Shown: positions 55,997 to 64,000 of the stretch, one piece after another
Numbering within the stretch: position 1 is the stretch's first letter
Layout of the letters: each line of letters starts with the position of its first letter
Assembly (NCBI GenBank): GCA_027604185.1
Contig: JADGKB010000080.1
Coordinates: 1-64,000, forward strand
DNA from: Boothiomyces macroporosus
Lineage: Eukaryota; Chytridiomycota; Chytridiomycetes; Rhizophydiales; Terramycetaceae
Length of the DNA stretch: 64,000 nucleotides
Direction of reading: 5' to 3'
The notes under the pieces: model-generated
The model's database searches: none
What the model saw: only the letters and a program-made list of their open reading frames with translations
Told to the model about the DNA's origin: nothing
Translations under genes and position numbers: made by a program

Positions 55997-56982
55997 TTTA
56001 ATTTTTTACAGCTAGTGCATATCCACTGCTCTACCTCTGGCTTCATAAACCCTTTGCATTCATCACAAAGCCATTTGCTTTGTTGAAACTCTGCTCCATT
56101 GCAAACACGGCAACCACAATCAAAATGAAACACTTGCTTTAGAATTTGCTTTCTTTCTTGGGTATTGGTACTGAAATCCAAATAGGAAATATACAAGCTT
56201 TCTCCTTTCTTTACTGGAACGACGGTAAAGAATTCATACTGGTTGTTTGATTTGTAATAGCTTACATTTGGGTCGCAAGAGTGGTTAAAGAAAATTGCTG
56301 TTGGAAAGAACGCAAGACCGTATCCTTTACGCGGCTCTTTGTTTGTGGTAGAGTAATACAACCCAAACGAATTGCATTCTTCTTTGGCAATAAGAGAAAC
56401 CAAAGAGGCGGTGAGAGGGGATAGTTCCACAGAATATCTGCTCTGGATTCTGTTAAACTCTTTTGTGGGGAAATCTGGCATCTTGTATCCGATCGATTGG
56501 CAAAATTGCTCGAGTTGTAAAGCAACATTGTAAAACTCTTTTGTCTTTTCATTGGAAAAGCTTGAAAAATTATCCACTGCAGAATAGACGATTTGAACAT
56601 CAGGGTCGCTAGGGAATTTAGTAGCCTTGATTAGGATACGCTTTAAAAGATCGAAATAGTCTGACACATAACCTTGATCTGGAAAATTGCCACTTAGCTT
56701 GAAGCTACATTCCAATGTATGATCTGCTTTGTCCATTTCCATACACTCTTTTGAACAGTAGCTATAGTCGCATTCTTGGCATTTGAAGTTGTTTGGTGGA
56801 CTATTGGAGGTAAGACACTTTGAGCAAACAATGTGCTTTGAAGCGTGATCTACAATACTTGCGATAGGTGTTGACACTAGAATTTTCTGTCCAGCTTTGA
56901 TATCCTGATTGGCAACAAAGTATCTGCCGTAAAGGGGATCTTGAGCTAATTTGACGTAGCCTTCAGGCTCGAGATGCAACAT
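55993..56982 (-). CDS. SET-MYND domain protein (SMYD-like lysine methyltransferase)
   Basis: Single exon, 329 aa. The SET domain is split by a MYND zinc finger (CSKCLTSNSPPNNFKCQEC...YCSKEC...H...C, residues ~50-95). SET-C motifs are FFNHSCDPNVSYY, GESLYISYLDF, and the post-SET cysteines FDCGCRVC...CDEC. The Gly-rich SAM loop near the N-terminus is GRYFVANQDIKAGQ. Substrate unknown; SMYD members methylate histones, Hsp90 and ribosome-associated proteins. It is intronless in a region where most genes are split. Its stop overlaps that of the small gene on the other strand. Confidence 0.9.
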   Translation of the reverse strand: MLHLEPEGYVKLAQDPLYGRYFVANQDIKAGQKILVSTPIASIVDHASKHIVCSKCLTSNSPPNNFKCQECDYSYCSKECMEMDKADHTLECSFKLSGNFPDQGYVSDYFDLLKRILIKATKFPSDPDVQIVYSAVDNFSSFSNEKTKEFYNVALQLEQFCQSIGYKMPDFPTKEFNRIQSRYSVELSPLTASLVSLIAKEECNSFGLYYSTTNKEPRKGYGLAFFPTAIFFNHSCDPNVSYYKSNNQYEFFTVVPVKKGESLYISYLDFSTNTQERKQILKQVFHFDCGCRVCNGAEFQQSKWLCDECKGFMKPEVEQWICTSCKKLN

Positions 56983-57336
56983 TTAAAAATTCTGAACGCG
57001 CAGCAACATTTTCCCACTGCAAAATCCAATTTCTTTAATCTATCGTTTTAGTGAGGTATTATAGTTTAACCTTTTGATCAACGTGATAATACCACAAAAT
57101 CACAAATTTGGAGGCAGCATTTCCGTTCCAGAAAAATGAACATTTTATGCAATTGTTGTTATTTTTGGGCTATTTCAGTAATTGCAACTGGTTTGTAACA
57201 AACGGATCATTTGAATACATGGTAATACGTATTCCTCGTAGGGCCCCATCTGGTTTCATGATCTAATGCACAGCCATAAGTAAGAGTGCTGTGGGGAGAA
57301 AAAAATTACAAAATTTCTCAACAATTGAGCAATTTT
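56983..57336. other. divergent intergenic region, SET-MYND gene and exchanger b
   Basis: 354 bp, promoters for both directions. The frame of exchanger b is open from 57286 but has no ATG until 57337. No further feature seen. Confidence 0.45.
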
Positions 57337-58557
57337 ATGGAAGATATATTTGTAGTGCAATCAGAGACAGACGAAAAGATGCTACCCAAATCCAAATCGG
57401 AAAAATTAATTACCTATGTCGAATCGTTTAAAACTATACTGTTAAAAAACAAAGTTTTTAACCTCATTTTACTCGTTTTCCTTCCTCTGGGCTTCATTTC
57501 TTACTATATGCAACTTGGGGAAACGTTTGTGTTTATTTCAAACATGCTGGCGATTGTTGGCTTAGCAAAGATGTTGGACTTGGCAACGGATGAATTGTCA
57601 AACCACATGAATCAAACTATGGCAGCGCTGTTAAATGTCACTTTCGGAAATGCTGTTGAATTGGTATTTGATCCTTAATTTAGATTGTAAGCATAGCTGC
57701 GTTAAAAAACGGTTTGCTGGTTATTGTACAGTCATCCTTACTAGGATCAGTCCTCTCTAACTTGCTGTTTGTACTCGGGTTTTGCTTCTTTTTAGGTGGT
57801 TTGAAATATCCTGTTCAGCATTTCAACTTTGATGCTGCCAATATTGATTGCTCACTATTAGCTTTAACAATTTTGGGCTTTGGGCTACCCACGGCATTCA
57901 GCTCTACTAGTGAGCAAAGGCTACTCTACAAGGACCTAAAGTTTAGCTATGGAACAGCCATTGCTCTGCTGGTTGTGTACATTTCATTCATGATATTTCA
58001 GTTCAAAACACATTCCCAACTGTTTGAATCGGAAGGAGATGATGATGAAGAACCAGAAATGAATCTTGTCAGTGCCGTTGGATTACTTGTTTTGACCACA
58101 GTTGGTGTTTCATTTTCTTCGCAGTACTTGGTGGATAGCGTTGAAGGCTTTTCAGAACAATGGGGCATAAACCAAGCTTTCATTGGACTTATCTTGATAC
58201 CGATCGTGGGAAATGTAACAGGTAATAGTATTGCTTAAATTAGAACACATCAGTGCTGTTTACGCTGCCAGAAGAGACAAAATGGATTTAGCAATAGGAA
58301 TAGCCATTGGAAGCTCTATCCAAATAGCCATCTTTGTGACCCCATTATTGGTCATTATTGGCTGGATAATTGGCGTTCCACTAACCCTGTCCTTTCCAAT
58401 ATTCGATGTTGCTGTCATCTTTGTGGCCAACTTGATAGTAGCCAACCTGCTCAATGACGGCAAGAGCAACTGTAATTCTTGATTAAATGTAGGGATTGAA
58501 GGGCTGATTTTGCTTGTTAGCTACACAGTTATTGGATACGCCTATTTGTTGATATAA
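57337..58557 (+). CDS. vacuolar Ca2+/H+ exchanger, copy b (Vcx1-like)
   Basis: Four exons: 57337-57663, 57684-58221, 58244-58471, 58493-58557; introns 20, 22 and 21 nt; 385 aa. Same fold as copy a, with cation-binding repeats GNAVEL-IVSIAAL and GNVT-EHISAVYAA. Two of the three introns cut these repeats, and the third cuts N-WIEG near the C-terminus. The junctions align exactly with uninterrupted sequence in copy a. The acidic loop here is EGDDDEEPE. The start at 57337 is the first ATG in frame. Localisation in the vacuolar membrane is inferred from the family. Confidence 0.93.
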
Positions 58558-58793
58558 TTATTACCTTAGAATAAAAGCGCCTTGATTTGGTTACATTGTA
58601 ATTTCGAATAGACTATCCAGATTGTGATCACAATAACAGTCGCTTTAATGGTACAAGTTTAAACACAAACCAATTAAAATCAATCCCGAAATTACAACTG
58701 TACTGCCACATTAAAAGTGTACTCAACCGCTGGAGATGTGACTCGTCATTTAAGGGGAACCGAGAAAAAAAACGGAAAAAGTTAAAAAACTTT

Positions 58794-60509
58794 ATGCAAG
58801 ACGAAATTACAAAGGAGCCTTCAACCCTGTCTGTGCCAGAAATTAAAATCGAAGGATCGATTAGAATCAGTGACGAAACGGAATCACAGTATTCAGATTC
58901 AGAATCAACATCGTCAACGTCCAACCCTTTCCATGCAATTAGAATAGACGACCCAAGTCCAAAACCAAGGAAATCAAAACTGCGAACAGTTGAATGGGGA
59001 GAAGATGTAAAGGAAGGCACACATACGATAACCAAAAAAAAATCAAAGAGCTTGTCAAAATTGTTTGGAAAAAGAAACTCTTCTCAAACCTCAATAACGT
59101 CAATGGCTCAGTCTCTTCATATTTATTCTGAAAAAATTCATAGAAAGAAAACTCTTGGGAAATCGTATAGAGATACTTTTGGAGAAAAAGAGAGTTTTGA
59201 ATTGAAGCGAGATTTTTTGATTCTGCTGGCAAAGGATGTAGCTTATTATGGAGTACCTACACATAGGCTTGAATTCCTATTAGAAAGTGTTGGAGAATCT
59301 ATTGGTGTACCATCGACCTTTTTCGCTCTGCCAAGTACTTTAATCTAATGTTAGGCTTAGTAATGATGTCCGTGAAAAGCAATAACATTGAATCGCAAAC
59401 TTTTTTATTGAAGTACAAACAATCCTTCCATATGGGTAAATTGTCGCACGTAAACGATCTGTGTCATGATTTACTGAATGGCAGATTGACTATAGAAGAA
59501 GCTACTATTCGCCTATACGATATTAGACAAAAACCATCGTACGACTTGTGGCTGAACGTACTTACTTTTCCATTAACTTCTGCTATTTTCTGTTTAATTG
59601 GTTTTGGCGGAGATTGGAAGGACGCACTACTATCATACGCTTTTGGGACTGTTGTAGGGCTACTTCAAGTGTTGGCAATTAAGCAGCCATTTGCGTTTGG
59701 CTATTTATTTGAATTCTCATCTGCACTAGTAGTGACTCTACTTACAAATGCGTTTTCCAACTTGCTGCTATCCAAGGGCACCTGTATCAACACACAAAAG
59801 ATTATTCTTAGCAGTTTGGCTATATTGCTTCCCGTATTTCTTTTCTAATTGAAGGGCTTGACTTTGACACTCAGTATTGTTGAAATCAGTACGAGGAATA
59901 TGGTGTGTGGAACAGTTCGGTTGTTTACTGCTCTATTTACAGCGTTATTATTAGGGTAATTCCAACTAATTCAGATTTGGAATGTTTATTGGCGAAAGCT
60001 GGATATTGATTAGCGAGGTAAATACAAAGACGTGTGCAGGTACTGTACCAATACACTGGGCACTGTACTTTCCACTCGTACCTCTTTCTGCATTTGTAAT
60101 CTGTGTATTATTTGAAGCCAAAAAGTCGCAATGGTGGATCATAATCTTGGTATCTTGCCTTGGATTTGGGATATCTACTTATTCCCAGAGCGTATTTCAA
60201 TTCAACAGCAATATCCCATCCACGTTCTTTGGGACTTTTCTCATTGGACTTTTATCCAATTTCTATGCTCGAGTAACTCGAGATGTATCCATTGCGCCTA
60301 TATTATGTGGTATCTTGATGCTGGTTCCTGGTTCATTTGGTGTTAGATCTAGCGTAGGTTTTATTCAGAATGACAACACTGCCACTTATTTAGCATCACA
60401 AATGATTGTAATCTCAATGACAATTACTGTCGGGTTGTTTGTTGCTACCATGATTGTTTGGCCAATCAAGGGAAAGGGCCCATCATCCACAAAGTTTATG
60501 CTCTTTTAA
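58794..60509 (+). CDS. Prm10/ThrE-type membrane transporter
   Basis: Four exons: 58794-59334, 59355-59833, 59855-59955, 59975-60509; introns 20, 21 and 19 nt; 551 aa. A Ser/Glu/Lys-rich cytosolic N-terminus of about 140 residues leads to the ThrE N-terminal domain (LLAKDVAYYGVPTHRLEF, ALPS-LVMMSV) and then nine or ten helices including PGSFGVRSSVGFI near the end. Yeast Prm10 and relatives have the same two-domain ThrE plan; substrates are unknown and bacterial ThrE exports threonine. Junctions rebuild continuous hydrophobic helices, e.g. LLLG-FGMFIGESW. Confidence 0.88.
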
Positions 60510-60652
60510 TTTATTAAATTATTTATATACATTAATTTCAAAAGTGCAATTTTCAGATCAGCAAAGCTTGGGAATGAAAAAATTTGTTTCCAGTCACATG
60601 ACCGCTAAGAGTTTATTGGTTCAAAGTGCAAGTCACATGACTCTCAGTTTTG

Positions 60653-60660
60653 TATAAATA
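60653..60660 (+). promoter_or_regulatory. TATA box of the U2 snRNA gene
   Basis: TATAAATA with its first base 31 bp upstream of the predicted U2 5' end (60684). This spacing fits RNA polymerase II initiation. Confidence 0.75.
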
Positions 60661-60683
60661 CCAAACACTTTCACACAGAATTT

Positions 60684-60870
60684 ATCTTCTCAGGCCTATT
60701 GGCTAAGATCAAGTGTAGTATCTGTTCTTTTCAGTGTGACAACTGAAATTCTACCCTAGGGTAGATGTTGTCAAGCTAATTTTTGTTACTAGCAGGTGGT
60801 TTGGGTGCTTGCACTCTTCCACGTTGCACCGGTTTCCTCTGTATCGCACTACATCAGAGTGAAGCCAAGC
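60684..60870 (+). ncRNA. U2 spliceosomal snRNA
   Basis: Starts ATCTTCTC and continues GGCTAAGATCAAGTGTAGTA, almost identical to the U2 5' domain. The branch-site recognition element GTAGTA is at 60715-60720, unchanged. Stem IIa is CAGT/ACTG-like and stem IIb is the palindrome CTACCCTAGGGTAG (a 5-bp stem with a CUAG loop). The Sm site AATTTTTG is at 60778-60785. The 3' domain has CTCTG/CAGAG pairing flanking a loop TATCGCACTACAT, the U2B''-type loop IV. Total about 187 nt, the usual size; the 3' end is approximate. U2 base-pairs with the intron branch sequence. No ORF overlaps it convincingly. Confidence 0.93.
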
Positions 60871-61066
60871 ACTGCTATCTTTTCTATATTAAAATGAAAA
60901 TATATGTTGGTTTCAAGACTCACTTTTATCTTGTAAATTCAGGTTCCTCCCGATTTTTTTGGAGGACCGTTCAGAGAGTGATTGTTGTTTGGTCACAAAG
61001 TATTCAGATGATTCCCCTAATTTTGGTTGGTGGTACCCAGAGCTCTATTTTTGCAATAATGTCTAG

Positions 61067-63082
61067 TAGGGTGCGCTAATATAAGCAATTTACTGTACAT
61101 TATACATAAAACTATACGTATAGCAAAACAAATAGTCACGTAAACTCTTGTATTTCTTCATCAGTGTCATTCACATCACATTCCAACCCCATCATAATAT
61201 TAACCAAATTGTTCTCCTTATCCACAATTTCAGAATTCATATAAAGTTGCACTAACTTGGTAACTTTTGCCAGAGATAATCGGTTTCTGCGTTTGGTTAA
61301 TATAAAATCAAATATGCTCCATGCTCGTTCTGCTGCTGCCTGACTAGTTGGAACTTTAAAGACTATTTCAGCGACTTTGGATAAGATTGGAAATTTGGTT
61401 GCGCCAATGGTCAGCCAATACGTTAGTGGTGAGTTCATGTTTGCAATGAATTCAATCGCCTTATTTGATAGGTTATGCATATCTGAGATGTATCGTTCAT
61501 ATTCAGCTTGGAATTGCTTTTCGTCTTTAGCAAAATTGTTTCTTATTGCAAATTCTTTCAATAGGATGTGGTTGTCGTACATATCATCTCCAATAAAGCC
61601 TTTACCAGCTGAAGTTGTTGGATCTAAAAAGTAAGCAAATACCATAGACTCTGAATGCAAGAATGCCCATCGATCTTTAATGAGATCCAAAATTGAAGAG
61701 TTGAAGGAATAGCCTTCCAATAATCCCAGAAATATCCGATATATATCGGAAAGACAACAAGTATCTCGTTCTAAAATACCAACAATAGTAGAAGTAGGTT
61801 TTAATATCACTTCAATTTCTTCTAGCCTTTTCCAGAAGTTGCAGTCGTTGACCAGTGATAGAAACCGCTCCTTTTTTGTTTAACTTTGCTTGTTCCTGTT
61901 ATGGCGGCGAATACATTAGTATCAACTAACTGCTTCAAAGCTTTCTTGTTGATTAGCACCCGTTTTACGCAAGCATAATGGGTGTACCACCTTGTTTCTC
62001 CCACATAAACCAGGGTTAATTTCGTTTGCATATCGCCATTCTCACACAAACTGGCTTGGATTCTTTCAAATCTCTTGGTTAGAGCATTTCTATCTTTAAC
62101 AAACGCAGTGATTGCTCTTGCGTCTTCCAAGGTACCGGCATACTGGGGCAAATGGCAAATGTCCTTGACGAGTAAATTAATAGTATGAGCTGCACATCCA
62201 TTAATGATAAGCTTTGGATAGGTTTCTCGAACAATATCCCACGCTTTTTTCATATTTTTGGCATTGTCCGTTACCAAAGATGCCACTTTATTATCTCCAA
62301 ACTTTTGAATAAAACTGCATATATCCTTTGCAATGTTTTCTTCGTTCTGTGCTTCCTCGCCAGTGTTGATAGTGTGTACAAGCACTGGTTTCATTTCTTC
62401 ATTATTGAAAACAGCAATAAAATTTACATAATGATCTCTCCGCAAACTGGACCACCCATCAGCAACTATATGGATGTATTTGGCTTCCTCTAGAACGCTA
62501 TTCATACTTTCAGAGAACTTTTTGTGTGCATTATCTAGTAACTTTCCAGAAATCTGTTTCGCTGAAGGACATGCATAAGCAGGTCTCAATCTTGAAACAA
62601 ACTTCCGTACACTATGGTGATCTGCCAGCCGAAATGGTACTCCAGTTTGATAAAAGATATTGGCAAAGTACTCGCCCAACTCTGCGATTTCAATTTGGTT
62701 CACTCTATCAATCCACTCAGTAACATTTCTATTCACTGATCTTGAAGAAACTGAGGTAATTTCAGTACAATCATCAATTTCCAATGTAGAAGATTTTGCT
62801 TTTACGAACACAACACTAGCAGGTCTCTTCAACTTGAGTAACCGCTTAGTCTCATCTGGAGCTGAATTGCAATTGCCAACATGAGAGCGCCATCTATCCT
62901 TATTCTCACTTTTCATGACATTTTCGCAATATTTGGACTTTATTATCCTGTCCTTTCCTTTTCCAATGCAGATTATGTGATCCTTCATAACAAAAATATC
63001 TTTCGGACAGAGCTACTATACAAAAAACAATACACTTTTGGTGTGTAGTTTTACTATACGTATAGTGTTAAGGTGCACCCTA
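61067..63082 (-). mobile_element. hAT-family DNA transposon, copy 1
   Basis: Terminal inverted repeats: left end TAGGGTGCGC, right end (reverse complement) TAGGGTGCAC, as expected for hAT elements. A shared subterminal palindrome ACTATACGTATAG occurs 44 bp inside the left end and about 16 bp inside the right end. Internally it carries one transposase gene on the minus strand. No perfect 8-bp target duplication: the flanks ATGTCTAG (left) and GTCCTGTG (right) differ, so boundaries are tentative or the site has decayed. Confidence 0.75.
61136..62988 (-). pseudogene. hAT transposase, frameshifted
   Basis: Reads from the ATG at 62988. A BED-type zinc finger (KYCENVMKSENKDRWRSHVGNC), catalytic-domain blocks with VADGWSS, SLVTDNAKNMKKAW and NGCAAHTINLL, and the C-terminal dimerisation region with VPTSQAAAERAWSIFDFILTKRRNRL are present. 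The frame breaks at an A6 run (T6 on the plus strand, 61872-61877): translation ends at an early TAG, but the next frame continues FLSLVNDCNFWKRLEEIE in register with the family. One extra base in the run, or -1 slippage, would restore it. A 14-nt intron is arithmetically possible but shorter than any other seen. Copy 2 has the same break. Confidence 0.8.
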
Positions 63083-63094
63083 GTCCTGTGCGCT

Positions 63095-64000
63095 TCACAA
63101 CAATGAAAGTGCGATAACCAAATTGTTCTCCTTATCCACAATTTCAGAATTCATATAAAGTTGCACTAACTTGGTAACTTTTGCCAGAGATAATCGGTTT
63201 CTGCGTTTGGTTAATATAAAATCAAATATGCTCCATGCTCGTTCTGCTGCTGCCTGACTAGTTGGAACTTTAAAGACTATTTCAGCGACTTTGGATAAGA
63301 TTGGAAATTTGGTTGCGCCAATGGTCAGCCAATACGTTAGTGGTGAGTTCATGTTTGCAATGAATTCAATCGCCTTATTTGATAGGTTATGCATATCTGA
63401 GATGTATCGTTCATATTCAGCTTGGAATTGCTTTTCGTCTTTAGCAAAATTGTTTCTTATTGCAAATTCTTTCAATAGGATGTGGTTGTCGTACATATCA
63501 TCTCCAATAAAGCCTTTACCAGCTGAAGTTGTTGGATCTAAAAAGTAAGCAAATACCATAGACTCTGAATGCAAGAATGCCCATCGATCTTTAATGAGAT
63601 CCAAAATTGAAGAGTTGAAGGAATAGCCTTCCAATAATCCCAGAAATATCCGATATATATCGGAAAGACAACAAGTATCTCGTTCTAAAATACCAACAAT
63701 AGTAGAAGTAGGTTTTAATATCACTTCAATTTCTTCTAGCCTTTTCCAGAAGTTGCAGTCGTTGACCAGTGATAGAAACCGCTCCTTTTTTGTTTAACTT
63801 TGCTTGTTCCTGTTATGGCGGCGAATACATTAGTATCAACTAACTGCTTCAAAGCTTTCTTGTTGATTAGCACCCGTTTTACGCAAGCATAATGGGTGTA
63901 CCACCTTGTTTCTCCCACATAAACCAGGGTTAATTTCGTTTGCATATCGCCATTCTCACACAAACTGGCTTGGATTCTTTCAAATCTCTTGGTTAGAGCA
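63095..64000 (-). pseudogene. hAT transposase, copy 2, 3'-truncated and cut by window end
   Basis: The translated sequence equals copy 1 (offset 1914 bp) from 63115 to the window end, including the same A6-run frameshift (plus-strand T6 at 63786-63791). Its C-terminus departs after NNLV into IALSLL and a stop, so the last residues and the left terminal repeat of copy 1 are missing. The 5' part continues past the window. Confidence 0.8.
63115..64000 (-). mobile_element. partial second hAT copy
   Basis: I see no base differences from copy 1 (61201 onward) by eye over about 880 bp, meaning recent duplication or an assembly repeat. It begins about 33 bp after the right end of copy 1. Confidence 0.75.

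Noticed and set aside
256..60509. Widespread frameshifts, recoded stops or an alternative genetic code
   Set aside because: Breaks always coincide with GT(or GC)...AG segments of about 20 nt with a branch-like motif, and TAA, TAG and TGA all serve as normal stops.
256..60509. Ciliate-like internal eliminated DNA instead of introns
   Set aside because: Ends are GT/AG rather than TA or direct repeats, gene content is fungal, and a U2 snRNA gene is present.
60753..60767. CTACCCTAGGGTAG palindrome as a transposon footprint
   Set aside because: It is stem IIb of the U2 snRNA.
61872..61885. 14-nt intron in the hAT transposase
   Set aside because: It restores the frame arithmetically but removes residues that look conserved and is shorter than all others; a one-base deletion or slippage is simpler.
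1..64000. CRISPR arrays, operons, tRNA genes
   Set aside because: None seen; no evenly spaced repeats, and no A-box/B-box pair that I could fold into a cloverleaf.

Overview
The window is eukaryotic nuclear DNA, AT-rich and gene-dense, and the gene content points to a fungus: SAGA Ada3, a velvet-domain protein, a GT32 enzyme of the mannosyl-inositolphosphoceramide synthase type, a Prm10/ThrE-type transporter, a type II dihydroorotase and fungal uracil phosphoribosyltransferase. A Chibby homologue, a tetraspanin and a seven-helix receptor-like protein are unusual for yeasts and favour an early-diverging, possibly zoosporic, fungal lineage. I cannot name the species. The standard genetic code fits all genes read.

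The dominant feature is splicing. Almost every multi-exon gene is broken into open frames that rejoin perfectly when a GT...AG segment of only 19-23 nt is removed. I resolved 91 introns in 31 genes: 14 of 19 nt, 36 of 20 nt, 22 of 21 nt, 15 of 22 nt, 2 of 23 nt, and two outliers of 50 and 63 nt. Most carry a CTAA- or TTAA-like branch motif 4-6 nt before the terminal AG. One intron is GC-AG. After removal every gene sums to a whole number of codons, and conserved motifs are restored across the junctions. A U2 snRNA gene (about 60684-60870) lies in the same window and keeps the canonical GUAGUA branch-recognition element.

Layout. 1-3.4 kb: tandem array of three cytochrome P450 genes (the first cut by the window edge). 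3.8-8.1 kb: Ada3, a secreted Gln/Pro-rich protein and a GLI/ZIC-like zinc-finger factor. 8.8-13.7 kb: RLI1/ABCE1 divergent from a cytochrome b5-domain protein, then gamma-glutamyltransferase. 13.8-15.9 kb: three tandem small secreted, probably GPI-anchored proteins. 16.3-21.5 kb: alkaline ceramidase, an SLC10A7-like carrier, ESF1 and a GT32 mannosyltransferase. 22-29.6 kb: an ABCC transporter, a RraA-like protein, UTP7 and dihydroorotase. 29.7-41 kb: AP-1-type beta-adaptin, WDR89, velvet protein, alpha/beta hydrolase, tetraspanin, ALY/Yra1 and a GRAM-VASt sterol-transfer protein. 42.6-51.8 kb: a GT2 enzyme, Chibby, an Ndfip/Bsd2 homologue, a 7TM protein, uracil phosphoribosyltransferase, DTWD1, Ofd1/Tpa1 and a DUF427 protein. 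52-60.5 kb: two vacuolar Ca2+/H+ exchanger paralogues flanking ribophorin I and a SET-MYND protein, then the Prm10-like transporter. 60.6-64 kb: U2 snRNA and two hAT transposon copies.

Packing is tight. Start codons of divergent genes lie 13, 30 and 66 bp apart at three places, and convergent stops nearly touch or overlap. Functional groupings are loose: pyrimidine metabolism (dihydroorotase, uracil phosphoribosyltransferase), ribosome biogenesis and recycling (ESF1, UTP7, RLI1), membrane lipid and sterol handling (ceramidase, GT32, GRAM-VASt), and calcium transport. I see no operon, CRISPR array or tRNA.
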